DNA from: Dyadobacter fermentans
GTDB taxonomy: Bacteria > Bacteroidota > Bacteroidia > Cytophagales > Spirosomataceae
DNA: 64,000 nt
Direction: 5' to 3'
Assembly (NCBI RefSeq): GCF_019924045.1
Contig: NZ_JAHXBN010000008.1
Location: 1-64,000, forward strand
Of the stretch, positions 25,447-35,500 are shown one piece after another. Each line of letters begins with the position of its first letter. The first letter of the stretch is position 1. The notes under the pieces were generated by a model. It had not been told where the DNA came from. It did not search any database and saw only the letters and a list, made by a program, of their open reading frames with translations. A program made the translations under genes and the position numbers.

Positions 25447-25576
25447 AGCCGCAGATAACCAGTTGCCGGATTGTTAAATTTTTTCAATTTTCTTTCGGTT
25501 TCTGGTGTTTTTGAAAACCGGTTTTCTAAATTGGGTAATTATTGAAATTCATTCCTTTCGAAAAATTGACGGATTA

Positions 25577-28267
25577 ATGGCACAAGGAGCTGAAAAAGTT
25601 AGGTTAAGTCTTCAAAAGGAAAACAGGGGATGGAAGAAATGGGGGCCTTACCTGTCGGAGCGCCAATGGGGCACGGTACGGGAGGATTATAGTGGAAATG
25701 GCGACGCCTGGAACTATATTACCCATGAAATGGCCCTTTCCAAAGCATATCGCTGGGGCGAAGACGGGATCGGTGGTTTTTCTGATAACAAGCAACATAT
25801 ATGTCTTTCGTTCGGGTTCTGGAACCATAAGGACAAAATACTGAAGGAGCGCATTTTTGGTCTGACCAACCGTGAATCGAATCACGGGGAGGATGTGAAG
25901 GAGATGTACTATTACCTCGATAGCACGCCTACGCATTCATACACCAAAATGCTCTATAAATACCCGCAGCAGCCATTTCCGTACGACAAGCTGCGGCAGG
26001 AAAATGGCCGGCGCGGCAAACAGGACCCGGAATACGAGATCATGGACACAGGTGTGTTCGATAACGACGAGTATTTCGATATTTTCATCGAGCACGCCAA
26101 GGCCGATGAAGAGGATATCCTGATGAAAGTGACGGTTTTCAACCGGGGTAAGGAAGAAGCGCCGATTACCGTGCTGCCGCAGATTATGTTCCGGAATACC
26201 TGGTCGTGGGGCTATGAGGCGTTCAACTACAAGCCGATTATGAACGGTATTTCCAACCGGCTGATCGAGGTAACGCACCGGAAACACGGGAAATATAACC
26301 TTTACCTCGATGGTGCGGATGAACTGCTCTTCTGCGAGAACGAGACGAACTTCAAAAAGCTCTACGGTACGGCCAATAACACGGCTTATCCCAAGGACGG
26401 TATTAACGACTACATTGTAAGCGGGCAGAAATCGAATACCGTCAATCCGAACAATATCGGTACCAAAGCGGCTGCGCGTTTTACCAAAACAATCAAAGGC
26501 GGCGAGAGTTTTACTTTTCGCCTGCGTTTTGTAAACCACTCCATTTCGGAGCCTTTCGGTGGGTTTGAAGACCTTTTTACTAAAAGGATCCGCGAGGCCG
26601 ACGAGTTTTATGACGACTTGCAGCGCGACGTGACCGACGCCGACCTCCGCTCGATCCAGCGACAGTCATATGCCGGAATGCTTTGGAGTAAGCAGTTCTA
26701 CTATTATAATGTATATGAATGGCTGAAAGGCGACCCAGCGCAGCCGGGGCCTAACCAGGGCCGGAAGTGGGGCCGCAACTCGGGGTGGAAGCATTTGTAT
26801 GCGGCGAATATCATTTCAATGCCCGACAAATGGGAGTATCCGTGGTTTGCCGCATGGGATCTAGCCTTCCATTGCGTGCCGCTGGCGAGGGTGGATGCCG
26901 ATTTTGCTAAAAGACAACTTGAAATTCTCCTGCGCGAGTACTACATGCACCCGAACGGGCAGATACCCGCGTACGAGTGGAACTTCTCCGACGTGAACCC
27001 GCCGGTACACGGCTGGGCAACCTGGAAAGTATATGAAATCGACCGGGAGCAAAATAATGGAGTAGGGGATATTGAATTTTTGGAAAAAATATTCCACAAG
27101 CTCCTGCTAAACTTCACCTGGTGGGTTAACCAGAAGGACGATACCGGTAACAACATATTCAGTGGGGGCTTCCTGGGCTTGGATAATATCGGTGTATTCG
27201 ACCGCTCGACGCCCATGCCGTTCGGCGGTAAGCTGCAACAGGCAGATGCAACCGGCTGGATGGCGATGTACACCTTGAATATGCTGCGCATTTCAGTCGA
27301 AGTGGCGCTGGTACATGGTGTTTACCAGGATATGGCTTCCAAATTTTTCGAGCACTTCCTGCACATTGCAGGTGCGATGGAGTCGATTGGAGGGAAAAAC
27401 TCGTCGATTAGCCTCTGGGACGAGGAGGATCAGTTCTATTACGATGTCATCCACATTCCGAATGGGCAAAGCATTCTGTTGAAAGTCCGCTCGATCGTAG
27501 GATTGATACCGCTATTTGCGGTGGAAATCCTGGATCCGCAGAATCTGGACAAGTTGCCGATTTTCAAACGTCGGGTTGAATGGGTATTGGCCAACCGTCC
27601 CGATCTGGCGAGGTTGATTTCCCGCTGGTTTGAATCAGGTAAGGGAGAAAACAGATTGCTGTCGATCCTGCGCGGCCACCGGATGAAAATGATCATGAAA
27701 CGGATGCTCGATGAGAGCGAGTTCCTGTCCGATTACGGTGTGCGCGCATTGTCCAAATACCACGAGGAAAATCCCTACAAGTTTTATATCAACGGGGAGG
27801 TATTGCAGGTCGATTACACGCCTGCCGAGGCTTTGACCGACATTATGGGCGGAAACTCCAACTGGCGCGGGCCGATCTGGTTCCCGCTCAACTACCTCAT
27901 TTTCGACTCACTGATGAAATTCCATACTTATTATGGCGAGGATTTCATGATCGAATACCCGACGAATTCTGGTAACCTTACGACGATCAAAGATGCGGCA
28001 TTGGCCATTGCGTGCCGGTTGATCGACATTTTCAAGAAGGATTCGGAAGGAAAGCGCGCGGTGTACGGCCATGATGAGAAAATGCAGAAAGACCCTAACT
28101 TTAACGACCACGTGCTGTTTTACGAATATTTCCACGGGGATAATGGCCGCGGATGCGGTGCGAGCCACCAAACCGGTTGGACGGGGCTGGTTGCCGAGTT
28201 AATCCATAAAACCGCGAAAGAGCGGTTCTCGGCGATTGAGAAAGAACCGATGGAGGTTAGTAAATAA
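25577..28267 (+). CDS. GH63-like (MGH1-type) glycoside hydrolase, cytoplasmic
   Basis: An 896-residue enzyme from ATG 25577 (MAQGAEKVRLSLQKE); the frame is open from 25505, but that extension is hydrophobic and not family-like. The C-terminal half is an (alpha/alpha)6 barrel of clan GH-G: FAAWDLAFHCVPLARVD, PAYEWNFSDVNPPVHGWATW and RGPIWFPLNYLIFDSL are recognisable. There is no signal peptide. GH63 enzymes remove glucose or mannose from small glycosides or glycans; the bacterial branch is poorly characterised. It lies 50 bases before a phosphohexomutase gene, which suggests that the released sugar enters central metabolism. Confidence 0.82.
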   Translation: MAQGAEKVRLSLQKENRGWKKWGPYLSERQWGTVREDYSGNGDAWNYITHEMALSKAYRWGEDGIGGFSDNKQHICLSFGFWNHKDKILKERIFGLTNRESNHGEDVKEMYYYLDSTPTHSYTKMLYKYPQQPFPYDKLRQENGRRGKQDPEYEIMDTGVFDNDEYFDIFIEHAKADEEDILMKVTVFNRGKEEAPITVLPQIMFRNTWSWGYEAFNYKPIMNGISNRLIEVTHRKHGKYNLYLDGADELLFCENETNFKKLYGTANNTAYPKDGINDYIVSGQKSNTVNPNNIGTKAAARFTKTIKGGESFTFRLRFVNHSISEPFGGFEDLFTKRIREADEFYDDLQRDVTDADLRSIQRQSYAGMLWSKQFYYYNVYEWLKGDPAQPGPNQGRKWGRNSGWKHLYAANIISMPDKWEYPWFAAWDLAFHCVPLARVDADFAKRQLEILLREYYMHPNGQIPAYEWNFSDVNPPVHGWATWKVYEIDREQNNGVGDIEFLEKIFHKLLLNFTWWVNQKDDTGNNIFSGGFLGLDNIGVFDRSTPMPFGGKLQQADATGWMAMYTLNMLRISVEVALVHGVYQDMASKFFEHFLHIAGAMESIGGKNSSISLWDEEDQFYYDVIHIPNGQSILLKVRSIVGLIPLFAVEILDPQNLDKLPIFKRRVEWVLANRPDLARLISRWFESGKGENRLLSILRGHRMKMIMKRMLDESEFLSDYGVRALSKYHEENPYKFYINGEVLQVDYTPAEALTDIMGGNSNWRGPIWFPLNYLIFDSLMKFHTYYGEDFMIEYPTNSGNLTTIKDAALAIACRLIDIFKKDSEGKRAVYGHDEKMQKDPNFNDHVLFYEYFHGDNGRGCGASHQTGWTGLVAELIHKTAKERFSAIEKEPMEVSK

Positions 28268-28317
28268 GGACGGTACATACATTTTAAATTCTCTTAATTA
28301 ATTCTATTTAACTGATT

Positions 28318-30081
28318 ATGACTGCAAAATTGGAACCGAATGTGATGACCAAAGTGAGCAGCTGGCTCAACGGTGATTATGATATCGATACGAAACAATC
28401 CATTCAACAACTCATCGATGAAGGCAACGATACTGAACTGACGGATGCGTTTTACAAAGACCTCGAATTCGGAACTGGCGGATTGCGCGGCCTCATTGGC
28501 ATTGGTTCCAACCGCATGAACCGCTACACGGTAGGCACGGCTACGCAGGGATTGGCTAATTACCTGAATAAGGCATTCCCGAACGAGGCGAAAAGCGTGG
28601 CAGTGGCTTATGACAGCCGTATCAAATCAGATGAATTTGCAAAAATCATCGCGGATATTTTCTCGGCGAACGGTATTTCGGTTTACCTGTTCGAAGGCTT
28701 GCGCCCGACGCCGGAGCTTTCCTTCGCGATTCGCCTGCTGGGCTGTAAAAGCGGGGTGGTAGTAACGGCATCGCACAACCCGAAAGAATACAACGGCTAC
28801 AAAGCCTACTGGACCGACGGTTCGCAGGTGGTGGCGCCGCACGATACGAATATCATTAACGAAGTAAATGCGATCACGTCGATCGACCAGGTGAAATTTG
28901 ATGGCGATGCCTCGAAAATCACTAAAATCGGTACCGAAGTGGATGAAAAATATATTAACCACATCCTTTCACTTTCGATTTCGAAAGGTGCGTTGGAGCG
29001 CCAGAAAGGCCTTAAAATCGTTTACACGCCATTGCACGGAACAGGTGTGACGCTGGTGCCGCAATTGCTGGCAAAAATGGGTTTCGAAGCAGTAACCCTG
29101 ATTGAAGAGCAGGCGGAGCCAAAGGGTAACGGCCAGTTCCCGACGGTAGTTTATCCAAACCCGGAAGAAAGCGAAGCGATGTCCAAAGCCGTTGAAAAGG
29201 CAAAGGAAATCGATGCAGACCTGGTAATGGGTACCGACCCTGATTCCGACCGTGTAGGTATCGCTGTGAAAAATCACCATGGGGAAATCCAGCTGCTGAA
29301 TGGCAACCAGACGGCCAGCGTGCTGATTTACTATCTTCTGAATGCATGGAAAGACGCCGGCAAGCTTACCGGAACGCAGTTCGTGTGTAAAACGATCGTT
29401 ACCACCGACCTGATCGACAAAATGGCGGCGGCTTACGATGTGAAATGCTACAACACGCTCACCGGCTTTAAATACATCGCACAGGTAATCCGCGAGAAAG
29501 AAGGCCAGGAGCAGTTTATTGGCGGTGGCGAAGAGAGTTACGGCTATCTGATCGGCGACGCGGTACGTGACAAAGATGCTATCGCTTCCTGCGCGATGAT
29601 CGCCGAGCTCACGGCTTACGCGAAAGACAAGGGCCTGAGCCTCTTCGATATGCTGATGGAAATCTACAAGCAGTTCGGTTTCTACTATGAGGGGTTGATC
29701 TCACTGACCAAAAAAGGCAAGTCGGGCGCTGACGAAATCCAGCAAATGATGGCCGATTTCCGTGCTAATCCTCCGAAAACCATCGCAGGATCGCCGGTTG
29801 TAAGAATGGACGACTATAAAGCGTTGACCACGACCGATTTCAAATCGGGCAATACGGTTGCCATTCCATCCGGAGAAATGGGTATCGAATCGTCGAATGT
29901 ATTGCAGTTCTTCACCGAAGACGGTACAAAATTCACTTGCCGCCCATCCGGCACAGAACCAAAGATCAAGTTCTACGTGGGCGTGCGCGCTGCGTTGGAA
30001 AAGAACGAGGATTTCGACAGCGTTTACGCTTCGTTGAAAGAAAAAGTAAAGGCGATCGGCGAGGAGCTGAATTTGAAATAG
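28318..30081 (+). CDS. Phosphohexomutase (phosphoglucomutase/phosphomannomutase family)
   Basis: A 587-residue alpha-D-phosphohexomutase. All four family loops are visible: the phosphoserine loop TASHNPKEYNG, the metal loop GTDPDSDRVG, the sugar-binding GGGEESYGYL, and the phosphate-binding RPSGTEPKIKFY. It interconverts hexose 1- and 6-phosphates. The length and the RGLIGIGSNRMN opening fit the branch annotated as phospho-sugar mutase in Bacteroidota. It is probably co-transcribed with the GH63-like gene and ends at a bidirectional terminator. Confidence 0.94.
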   Translation: MTAKLEPNVMTKVSSWLNGDYDIDTKQSIQQLIDEGNDTELTDAFYKDLEFGTGGLRGLIGIGSNRMNRYTVGTATQGLANYLNKAFPNEAKSVAVAYDSRIKSDEFAKIIADIFSANGISVYLFEGLRPTPELSFAIRLLGCKSGVVVTASHNPKEYNGYKAYWTDGSQVVAPHDTNIINEVNAITSIDQVKFDGDASKITKIGTEVDEKYINHILSLSISKGALERQKGLKIVYTPLHGTGVTLVPQLLAKMGFEAVTLIEEQAEPKGNGQFPTVVYPNPEESEAMSKAVEKAKEIDADLVMGTDPDSDRVGIAVKNHHGEIQLLNGNQTASVLIYYLLNAWKDAGKLTGTQFVCKTIVTTDLIDKMAAAYDVKCYNTLTGFKYIAQVIREKEGQEQFIGGGEESYGYLIGDAVRDKDAIASCAMIAELTAYAKDKGLSLFDMLMEIYKQFGFYYEGLISLTKKGKSGADEIQQMMADFRANPPKTIAGSPVVRMDDYKALTTTDFKSGNTVAIPSGEMGIESSNVLQFFTEDGTKFTCRPSGTEPKIKFYVGVRAALEKNEDFDSVYASLKEKVKAIGEELNLK

Positions 30082-30108
30082 GACCTTATTATAGATTGAT
30101 AAAATGCG

Positions 30109-30132
30109 AAGGCGGCTCATTTGGGCCGCCTT
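30109..30132. terminator. Bidirectional terminator between the phosphohexomutase and M56 genes
   Basis: AAGGCGGC and GCCGCCTT form a perfect 8-bp stem around an 8-base loop. The convergent M56 gene ends four bases away, so one hairpin can serve both strands. Confidence 0.75.
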
Positions 30133-30135
30133 CTA

Positions 30136-31896
30136 TTATTTGGTATGAATAATAAAGTAGGTCTTGTGTTGGTTGTTTTCCCGATAGGAGATTTTTTTAA
30201 TTTTATCAATGGGGAGTTTACTGACTTCTTCCCGGGTCGAGCGGTTGGTATTAATGTAAAATTCGGAATTCGCGTGCTTGTCAGTAAATTGTAATGTGTT
30301 TTGTTCTGATCTTCCGAAGCCTCTTTTTTCCAGAGATAGTCTATTGTTCTCTCCATTGAGTGCATCCGGGCTCAAAGAACCTCCCGAACTGGATCCGATG
30401 CCACTTATGACTTTCTTCTCAAAAAAGTCAACCTCTTTTTCCTTCTTAATGGCCAATGCGACTTGGTAGTCTGCTTCCAGTTCCGCCTTCAATGGCGCCG
30501 GCAGCGGGGATTGCATTCCGAGTCCACCCTTATATGCGAAACCGGAGTAGCCTTTCATCGGACTCGTGTCGTCATCGCCATCATCGCCTTCGCTCATGCT
30601 GCCCTCACCTTTAACGTGCACGGAAATAGCGGTAATGTAGCTTTGCAGTGGATCATATTGCAACTTGTTAATGATCAAATCATAATTGAATTTTTTAACC
30701 TCAGCCTTCATTGCATTAATCTGATCCCAGGTCGTCAGCGGGGTGATAACCCAGTGCAAGGTGTCATTTCTGATAAAAATACCTTTCACTTTTGGCCCGG
30801 TTTCCCTGGCAATGCGTGCACTTTCGACAGCACTTGCAGCATCTTCTTCTTGGGGCGCCGCCTCAGTAACCTCCTCCTTTTTGTTCAGATTTTCGGTTGA
30901 ATCCTTTTTAATGGATTCTATTGATGGCGCTTCGTCCATCAATGGCTTCATCAGCGGCCTGATCACTTTCGGTGCCAGCTCAACAATCCGTTCGCGGTAA
31001 GGTGCCACAAATGCCGATGAAAGATAAATCAATGCAAGCAAAGCCACGTATTTGCTCCAAACCAGGTAATGCGATGGCTTCCGGTTCATCATTTGAATGC
31101 GTTTTTTAAGTAACGATTGGGCAAATGAGTTAGTTAGCGGCAGCTCGCGGGCCTGCATCACCGTGTTGAGTAAATTGTATTGATATTGCTTTTTCTCAAA
31201 GCCATTGTCGAGTACAGCGCGGTCGGCGAGGTATTCGAGATTTTCCTGCACCAATCTTTGATGAATCCACGCAAATGGGTTGAACCACAGGCAGATCTTC
31301 TGGATTTCTGCCAGCAGCAGATCGGTGCTGTGCCACTGCCGCGCATGCTCAGCCTCATGGGCAATAATGTTATTCAGCGCTAGCCCCGAATGCATTGAAG
31401 GGTCGAGCACGATCCATTTGAAAAACGAGAAAGGCGAAGTGCCTGCTACATGCACCACAAAAGTGCCGTCGGGGTATTCTTCGTTCTGGCCGCGCGCAAT
31501 CAGCAGAAATAAGCGGCAGATCTGAAAAAGGAAATACCCTGCCATTACGAGCATAACCGAAAAGTAAATTGCGCTGATCCAATCGGCGACGTTCATTGCC
31601 GGTAGTGCCATTTCTGCGGAAGGGGTGAAAGGCTGCGATTGAATGGTCGCCATCGGTTCGCTGAGTATCGGCAGCTTTGCTACAACTTTGGGAATGCTGT
31701 GGTGAAATTCATTCTGCACTTCCACCGGTCCCCAGCTGGGTAGACTTATCAACGGTAATGTCCAGGCGGCAGCTACATTGAGCCACAATAACAGGCGGTT
31801 GAGCTTCGAAAATGTTTCAAACTGGATCAGCCAGCGGTAGGCCAATGTAAGCACAGCCAGCACAAGGCTGACTTTGATGAGGTAAGGGATCAGCAT
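30136..31896 (-). CDS. BlaR1/MecR1-like M56 membrane peptidase
   Basis: A 586-residue protein with N-terminal helices (about 1-20, 35-52, 107-133), a zinc-peptidase loop with HEAEH at 180-184 (IIAHEAEHARQWHSTD), and another helix near 285-305 (YVALLALIYLSSAFVAPY). The remaining 280 residues are extracytoplasmic, lack a penicillin-binding (SxxK) sensor domain and carry no enzyme motif I recognise. In BlaR1 systems sensing activates the peptidase, leading to loss of the BlaI repressor. The BlaI-family gene lies 33 bases upstream. The signal here must be something other than classical beta-lactam acylation. Confidence 0.85.
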   Translation of the reverse strand: MLIPYLIKVSLVLAVLTLAYRWLIQFETFSKLNRLLLWLNVAAAWTLPLISLPSWGPVEVQNEFHHSIPKVVAKLPILSEPMATIQSQPFTPSAEMALPAMNVADWISAIYFSVMLVMAGYFLFQICRLFLLIARGQNEEYPDGTFVVHVAGTSPFSFFKWIVLDPSMHSGLALNNIIAHEAEHARQWHSTDLLLAEIQKICLWFNPFAWIHQRLVQENLEYLADRAVLDNGFEKKQYQYNLLNTVMQARELPLTNSFAQSLLKKRIQMMNRKPSHYLVWSKYVALLALIYLSSAFVAPYRERIVELAPKVIRPLMKPLMDEAPSIESIKKDSTENLNKKEEVTEAAPQEEDAASAVESARIARETGPKVKGIFIRNDTLHWVITPLTTWDQINAMKAEVKKFNYDLIINKLQYDPLQSYITAISVHVKGEGSMSEGDDGDDDTSPMKGYSGFAYKGGLGMQSPLPAPLKAELEADYQVALAIKKEKEVDFFEKKVISGIGSSSGGSLSPDALNGENNRLSLEKRGFGRSEQNTLQFTDKHANSEFYINTNRSTREEVSKLPIDKIKKISYRENNQHKTYFIIHTK

Positions 31897-31929
31897 AAAG
31901 TCGGCGGATGAATGTGGTACATCAATACT

Positions 31930-32298
31930 CTACTCTCCTTCTTCGATCATCCGGATGATCTCGCGCAGATCGTCCGGGGTCACTTTTTCCTGCTTCGCGA
32001 AATAGGCAACCAGGTCCTTGTAGGAATCATTGAAATACCCGCCAACGACCTTGCCCAATACAAAATGATTCTGGTAGTCCTCCTGCTTCACGACCGGAAA
32101 GTACTCATAGGTATTCCCGAATTGCCGGTGCGATACATAGCCCTTTTCTTCCAGGTTCCGGATAATGGTCGAAACGGTGTTGTAATGCAATTTCGGCTCG
32201 GTGAATAGCGGAAGCATGTCTTTCACGAATGCAGTGCCAAGCTTCCATAGCGCTTGCATCACTTCTTCCTCTTTGTTGGTCAGCTTTTCAAATTCCAT
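31930..32298 (-). CDS. BlaI/MecI family transcriptional repressor
   Basis: A 122-residue winged-helix regulator: KLTNKEEEVMQALWKLG and HYNTVSTIIRNLEEKGYVSH form the DNA-binding domain, and the C-terminal helices dimerise. The family represses its own operon and targets through TAGT/ACTA-type dyads. Two such dyads lie directly upstream. It is the first gene of a two-gene operon with the M56 peptidase that would inactivate it. Confidence 0.92.
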   Translation of the reverse strand: MEFEKLTNKEEEVMQALWKLGTAFVKDMLPLFTEPKLHYNTVSTIIRNLEEKGYVSHRQFGNTYEYFPVVKQEDYQNHFVLGKVVGGYFNDSYKDLVAYFAKQEKVTPDDLREIIRMIEEGE

Positions 32299-32311
32299 AT
32301 GGTAAATATGA

Positions 32312-32346
32312 AACTATTTTTATAGTTAACAAACTATTTTTCTAGT
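32312..32346. promoter_or_regulatory. Twin BlaI-type operator dyads
   Basis: ACTATTTTTATAGT (32313-32326; the flanking bases extend the dyad to 16 bp) and ACTATTTTTCTAGT (32333-32346) both follow ACTA-N6-TAGT, and their starts are exactly 20 bases apart, two helical turns. They lie 15-48 bases upstream of the repressor start. Autoregulation is very likely; control of the divergent susC is possible. Confidence 0.75.
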
Positions 32347-32506
32347 AATTATATTTTTTGAGGAAGAACTTGAAAAGAAATATGTGCATCCTGCAACTTC
32401 AAACCCGCCGCTGGGTAATCCAAATGTCACCTTTTGTTGTCTTATGGAAGCTTTGGGTAATATTTTTTTAAGAATGAATTGTAACTTACTGGTATCATAT
32501 AACGAC

Positions 32507-32516
32507 ACCTAGCTAA
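32507..32516 (+). promoter_or_regulatory. Shared susC leader motif, copy 1
   Basis: ACCTAGCTAA ends three bases before the susC ATG. The related ACCTAACTAA and ACCTGACTAA occur before the other two susC genes in the window. Confidence 0.45.
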
Positions 32517-32519
32517 TTG

Positions 32520-35500
32520 ATGATGAAAAAACTACTTCACAACAACTCAATGTGGTTTTGCCTGATGATGGTATGCTGGAATACCGCATGGGCGCAAGAT
32601 GGGTCGGTGGCCGGCAAAGTCACGGACAAGGACGGAATTGAAATGCCGGGCGTAAGTGTGAACGCCAAAGGCACCTCTCACGGAACGTTAACCGATGCGA
32701 ATGGCAGATATTCGATTTATGTAAAGCCTGGTACGGTACTCGTTTTTAGCTTCATCGGTTTTAAAAAACAGGAGATTACGCGCGGGAGCGAGAGTGTATT
32801 GAATGTGCAAATGGAAGCCGACGTGTCGATGCTCGACGAGGTGGTGGTAACAGCACTCGGGCAGACACAGGAAAAGCGGGCGATCGGCTATTCGGTGCAG
32901 TCGATCCGGTCCGATGAAATTAAGGAATCGGGCAATCCGAATATGGTGGGCGCATTGCAGGGCAAGATTGCAGGCGCTGTGATTACCGGCTCGGGCGGTG
33001 CGCCAGGTGCCGGGGTGAATATCATCCTCAGGGGAATTACGTCGCTCAGCGGGAGTGCCGATAACCAGCCGCTGTTTGTAATCGACGGCATTATCATCAG
33101 CAATGCGACCACAGCCGGTAACCCGTTGCCCAGCGCGGGCTCTGCGTCTCCCGGAGCCTCCGAGCAGTTTGCGAACACCAATCGCGCGGCGGACATCAAC
33201 CCTGACGACGTCGAAAGCATTTCGGTACTGAAAGGCCCAGCGGCAACGGCGCTTTACGGCTTGCGAGCTTCCAATGGCGCCATCATCATTACCACCAAGC
33301 GCGGAAAATCGGGTAAGCTCAATGTCTCGTTGTCGCTATCGGGTGGGGTGGATGTGCTAGGTAAATCACCGGATATTCAGACACGCTTCCTGCAAGGCCG
33401 CTTCGGGGAGTTCATTTCACCTACGGAAGTACGCCAGCGGACGCCTTACCAGTCGTTCGGGCCGTCGGTAATCGGTAACACCACCGACCGCATTTATGAC
33501 AACTTCCGCGGGTTTTACCAAACGGGCTTTCGGACCAACAATAATATTACCCTCACCAAGGGAAGCGAAAAGGGCAACATTTATGTTTCGGCGGGGCATA
33601 ATTACCAGCAAGGCATTGTGCCTGCCACCTATTTCGAAAGAACTTCCGCTAAAATTGCCGGGACCTACAATTTGACGAAACGCTTTTCAGCCTCGGGCTC
33701 GTTCAACTACATCCGCTCGGGTGGGAAACGCCCGCCTGCCGGTGATAAATCGGTGTTCAGTGCACTGTCGTACTGGCCTAATACTTACGATGTGAACGAC
33801 TATCTGAATCCCGACGGATCCTATAAGAATCTCTTGCCTGGCTTTACGGATAATCCGGTTTACCTCGTCAAAAAGAGCCCGCGGATAGACGCTGTTAATC
33901 GCTACATCGCCGATGTTACATTGAATTACAACGTTACCGACTGGCTCTCGGCCAAATACCAGATCACAATGGATGCTTTCAATGAGCGGCGCAAGCGGCA
34001 GGTCGATAGTACTTTCGATGTAGGCACGGCCGTGAAAGGGTTTCTGATCAAAGAAAATATCAATTACCGCGAAATCAACTCTAACTTATATATAACAGCC
34101 ACGAAGCAGTTCGACGAAAATTGGAACGGCTCACTGATGGTGGGGAATTCGGTAGTAGGCAGCAAGCGGCCAGATAGCTACTACGAACGCGGCGAAGGCT
34201 GGAAAGCGCCTTTTACCGACGAGATCAGCAGCTACCGTAACCAGCAGAAGCGCTTCTATTCGCCGCTGCAATACCGGATCGTGAGTTTTTTCGCAGATGC
34301 CAAACTGAGCTATAAGGATATGCTCTACCTCAATGCGACGGGCCGTAACGATATCGTGTCCACGCTCCCCAAGGCCAATAACTCCTTCTTTTATCCTTCG
34401 TTCAGTGCCGGGTACATTTTTACCGAAAACCTTCCCAAAAACAATATTCTCAGCTATGGAAAACTTCGCGCGTCGTGGGCGCAGGTGGGTAAGGGTACAG
34501 ACCCGTACGTGATAGGCGTGTATTACGAGCTAGCCGACAACTTTCCGTTTGGCAATACGGTGCCGGGCTATGTCCGCCGGTCTACCACCGCGGCGGATAA
34601 CCTCAAACCCGAGCGTACCACCTCCATTGAGTTCGGTACCGAGCTGCGTTTTTTCAGGAATCGGCTCATGCTCGATGCGACCTATTTTACGATGGATAGC
34701 AAAGACCAGATCGTTCGTGCGCCGGTTTCCAATGTGTCCGGGTATTCCTTCTATTATACCAATATCGGCCTGATCCGCAACAAGGGTATCGAGTTGCTGG
34801 CCACTTTCAAGCCGGTGCAGACGGCGCGGTTCAACTGGGACATGTCATTGAATTTTACGAAAATGTCGGGCAGGGTGATCGAAATGCCCGAGGAACTTGA
34901 AGAAATCTCCTATTTCGACAACGGCAGCCGTGGCGTGCTGAAAGTGCGGGAAGGTAGTAAACTTGGCGAACTCTGGGGACTCGATTATTTACGTGCGCCG
35001 GATGGGCAGTTGCTCATTCAACCGAATGGCTTTCCGCTAACCAGCCAAGTGACCGTGCCATGGGGTAATGCATTGCCCGACTGGACAGCCGGGCTCACCA
35101 ATAGCTTCAATTACCGGGGAATCGGCCTTTCGTTCCTGCTCGAATGGCGGCAGGGCGGTGATGTGGTCGATCTCGGTGAGCGCAATGCATTTCGTGCAGG
35201 ATCAATCGAAATTACCGGACGCCGTTATGAACGGGTTGTATTTAAAGGGGTTGTCGAGCAAAAAGGTGCAGATAACTCCGTAACCTACGTGCCCAATACC
35301 AAATCGGTGGTACTGGACGATGCATTCTATAATCCATCCACGGCACGTTACATGGGGAACTCGGCCCAATTTAATATCCAGGACGGCTCTTGGTTCAGGC
35401 TTCGGACGGTGAGTCTTTCGTATGCGATCCCGAAAACCGCGTTGGCCAAATCAATTTTCAAAGGTGGTGTTCGGTTTAATTTTACCGGCACCAACCTCTT

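Noticed and set aside
25505..25576. 24-residue hydrophobic extension of the GH63-like enzyme, considered as a signal peptide
   Set aside because: It lacks a proper n-region and cleavage site, and the enzyme with its mutase partner fits a cytoplasmic location.
32517..32519. TTG start for the first susC
   Set aside because: It adds a single residue before two ATG codons, so the ATG is simpler.
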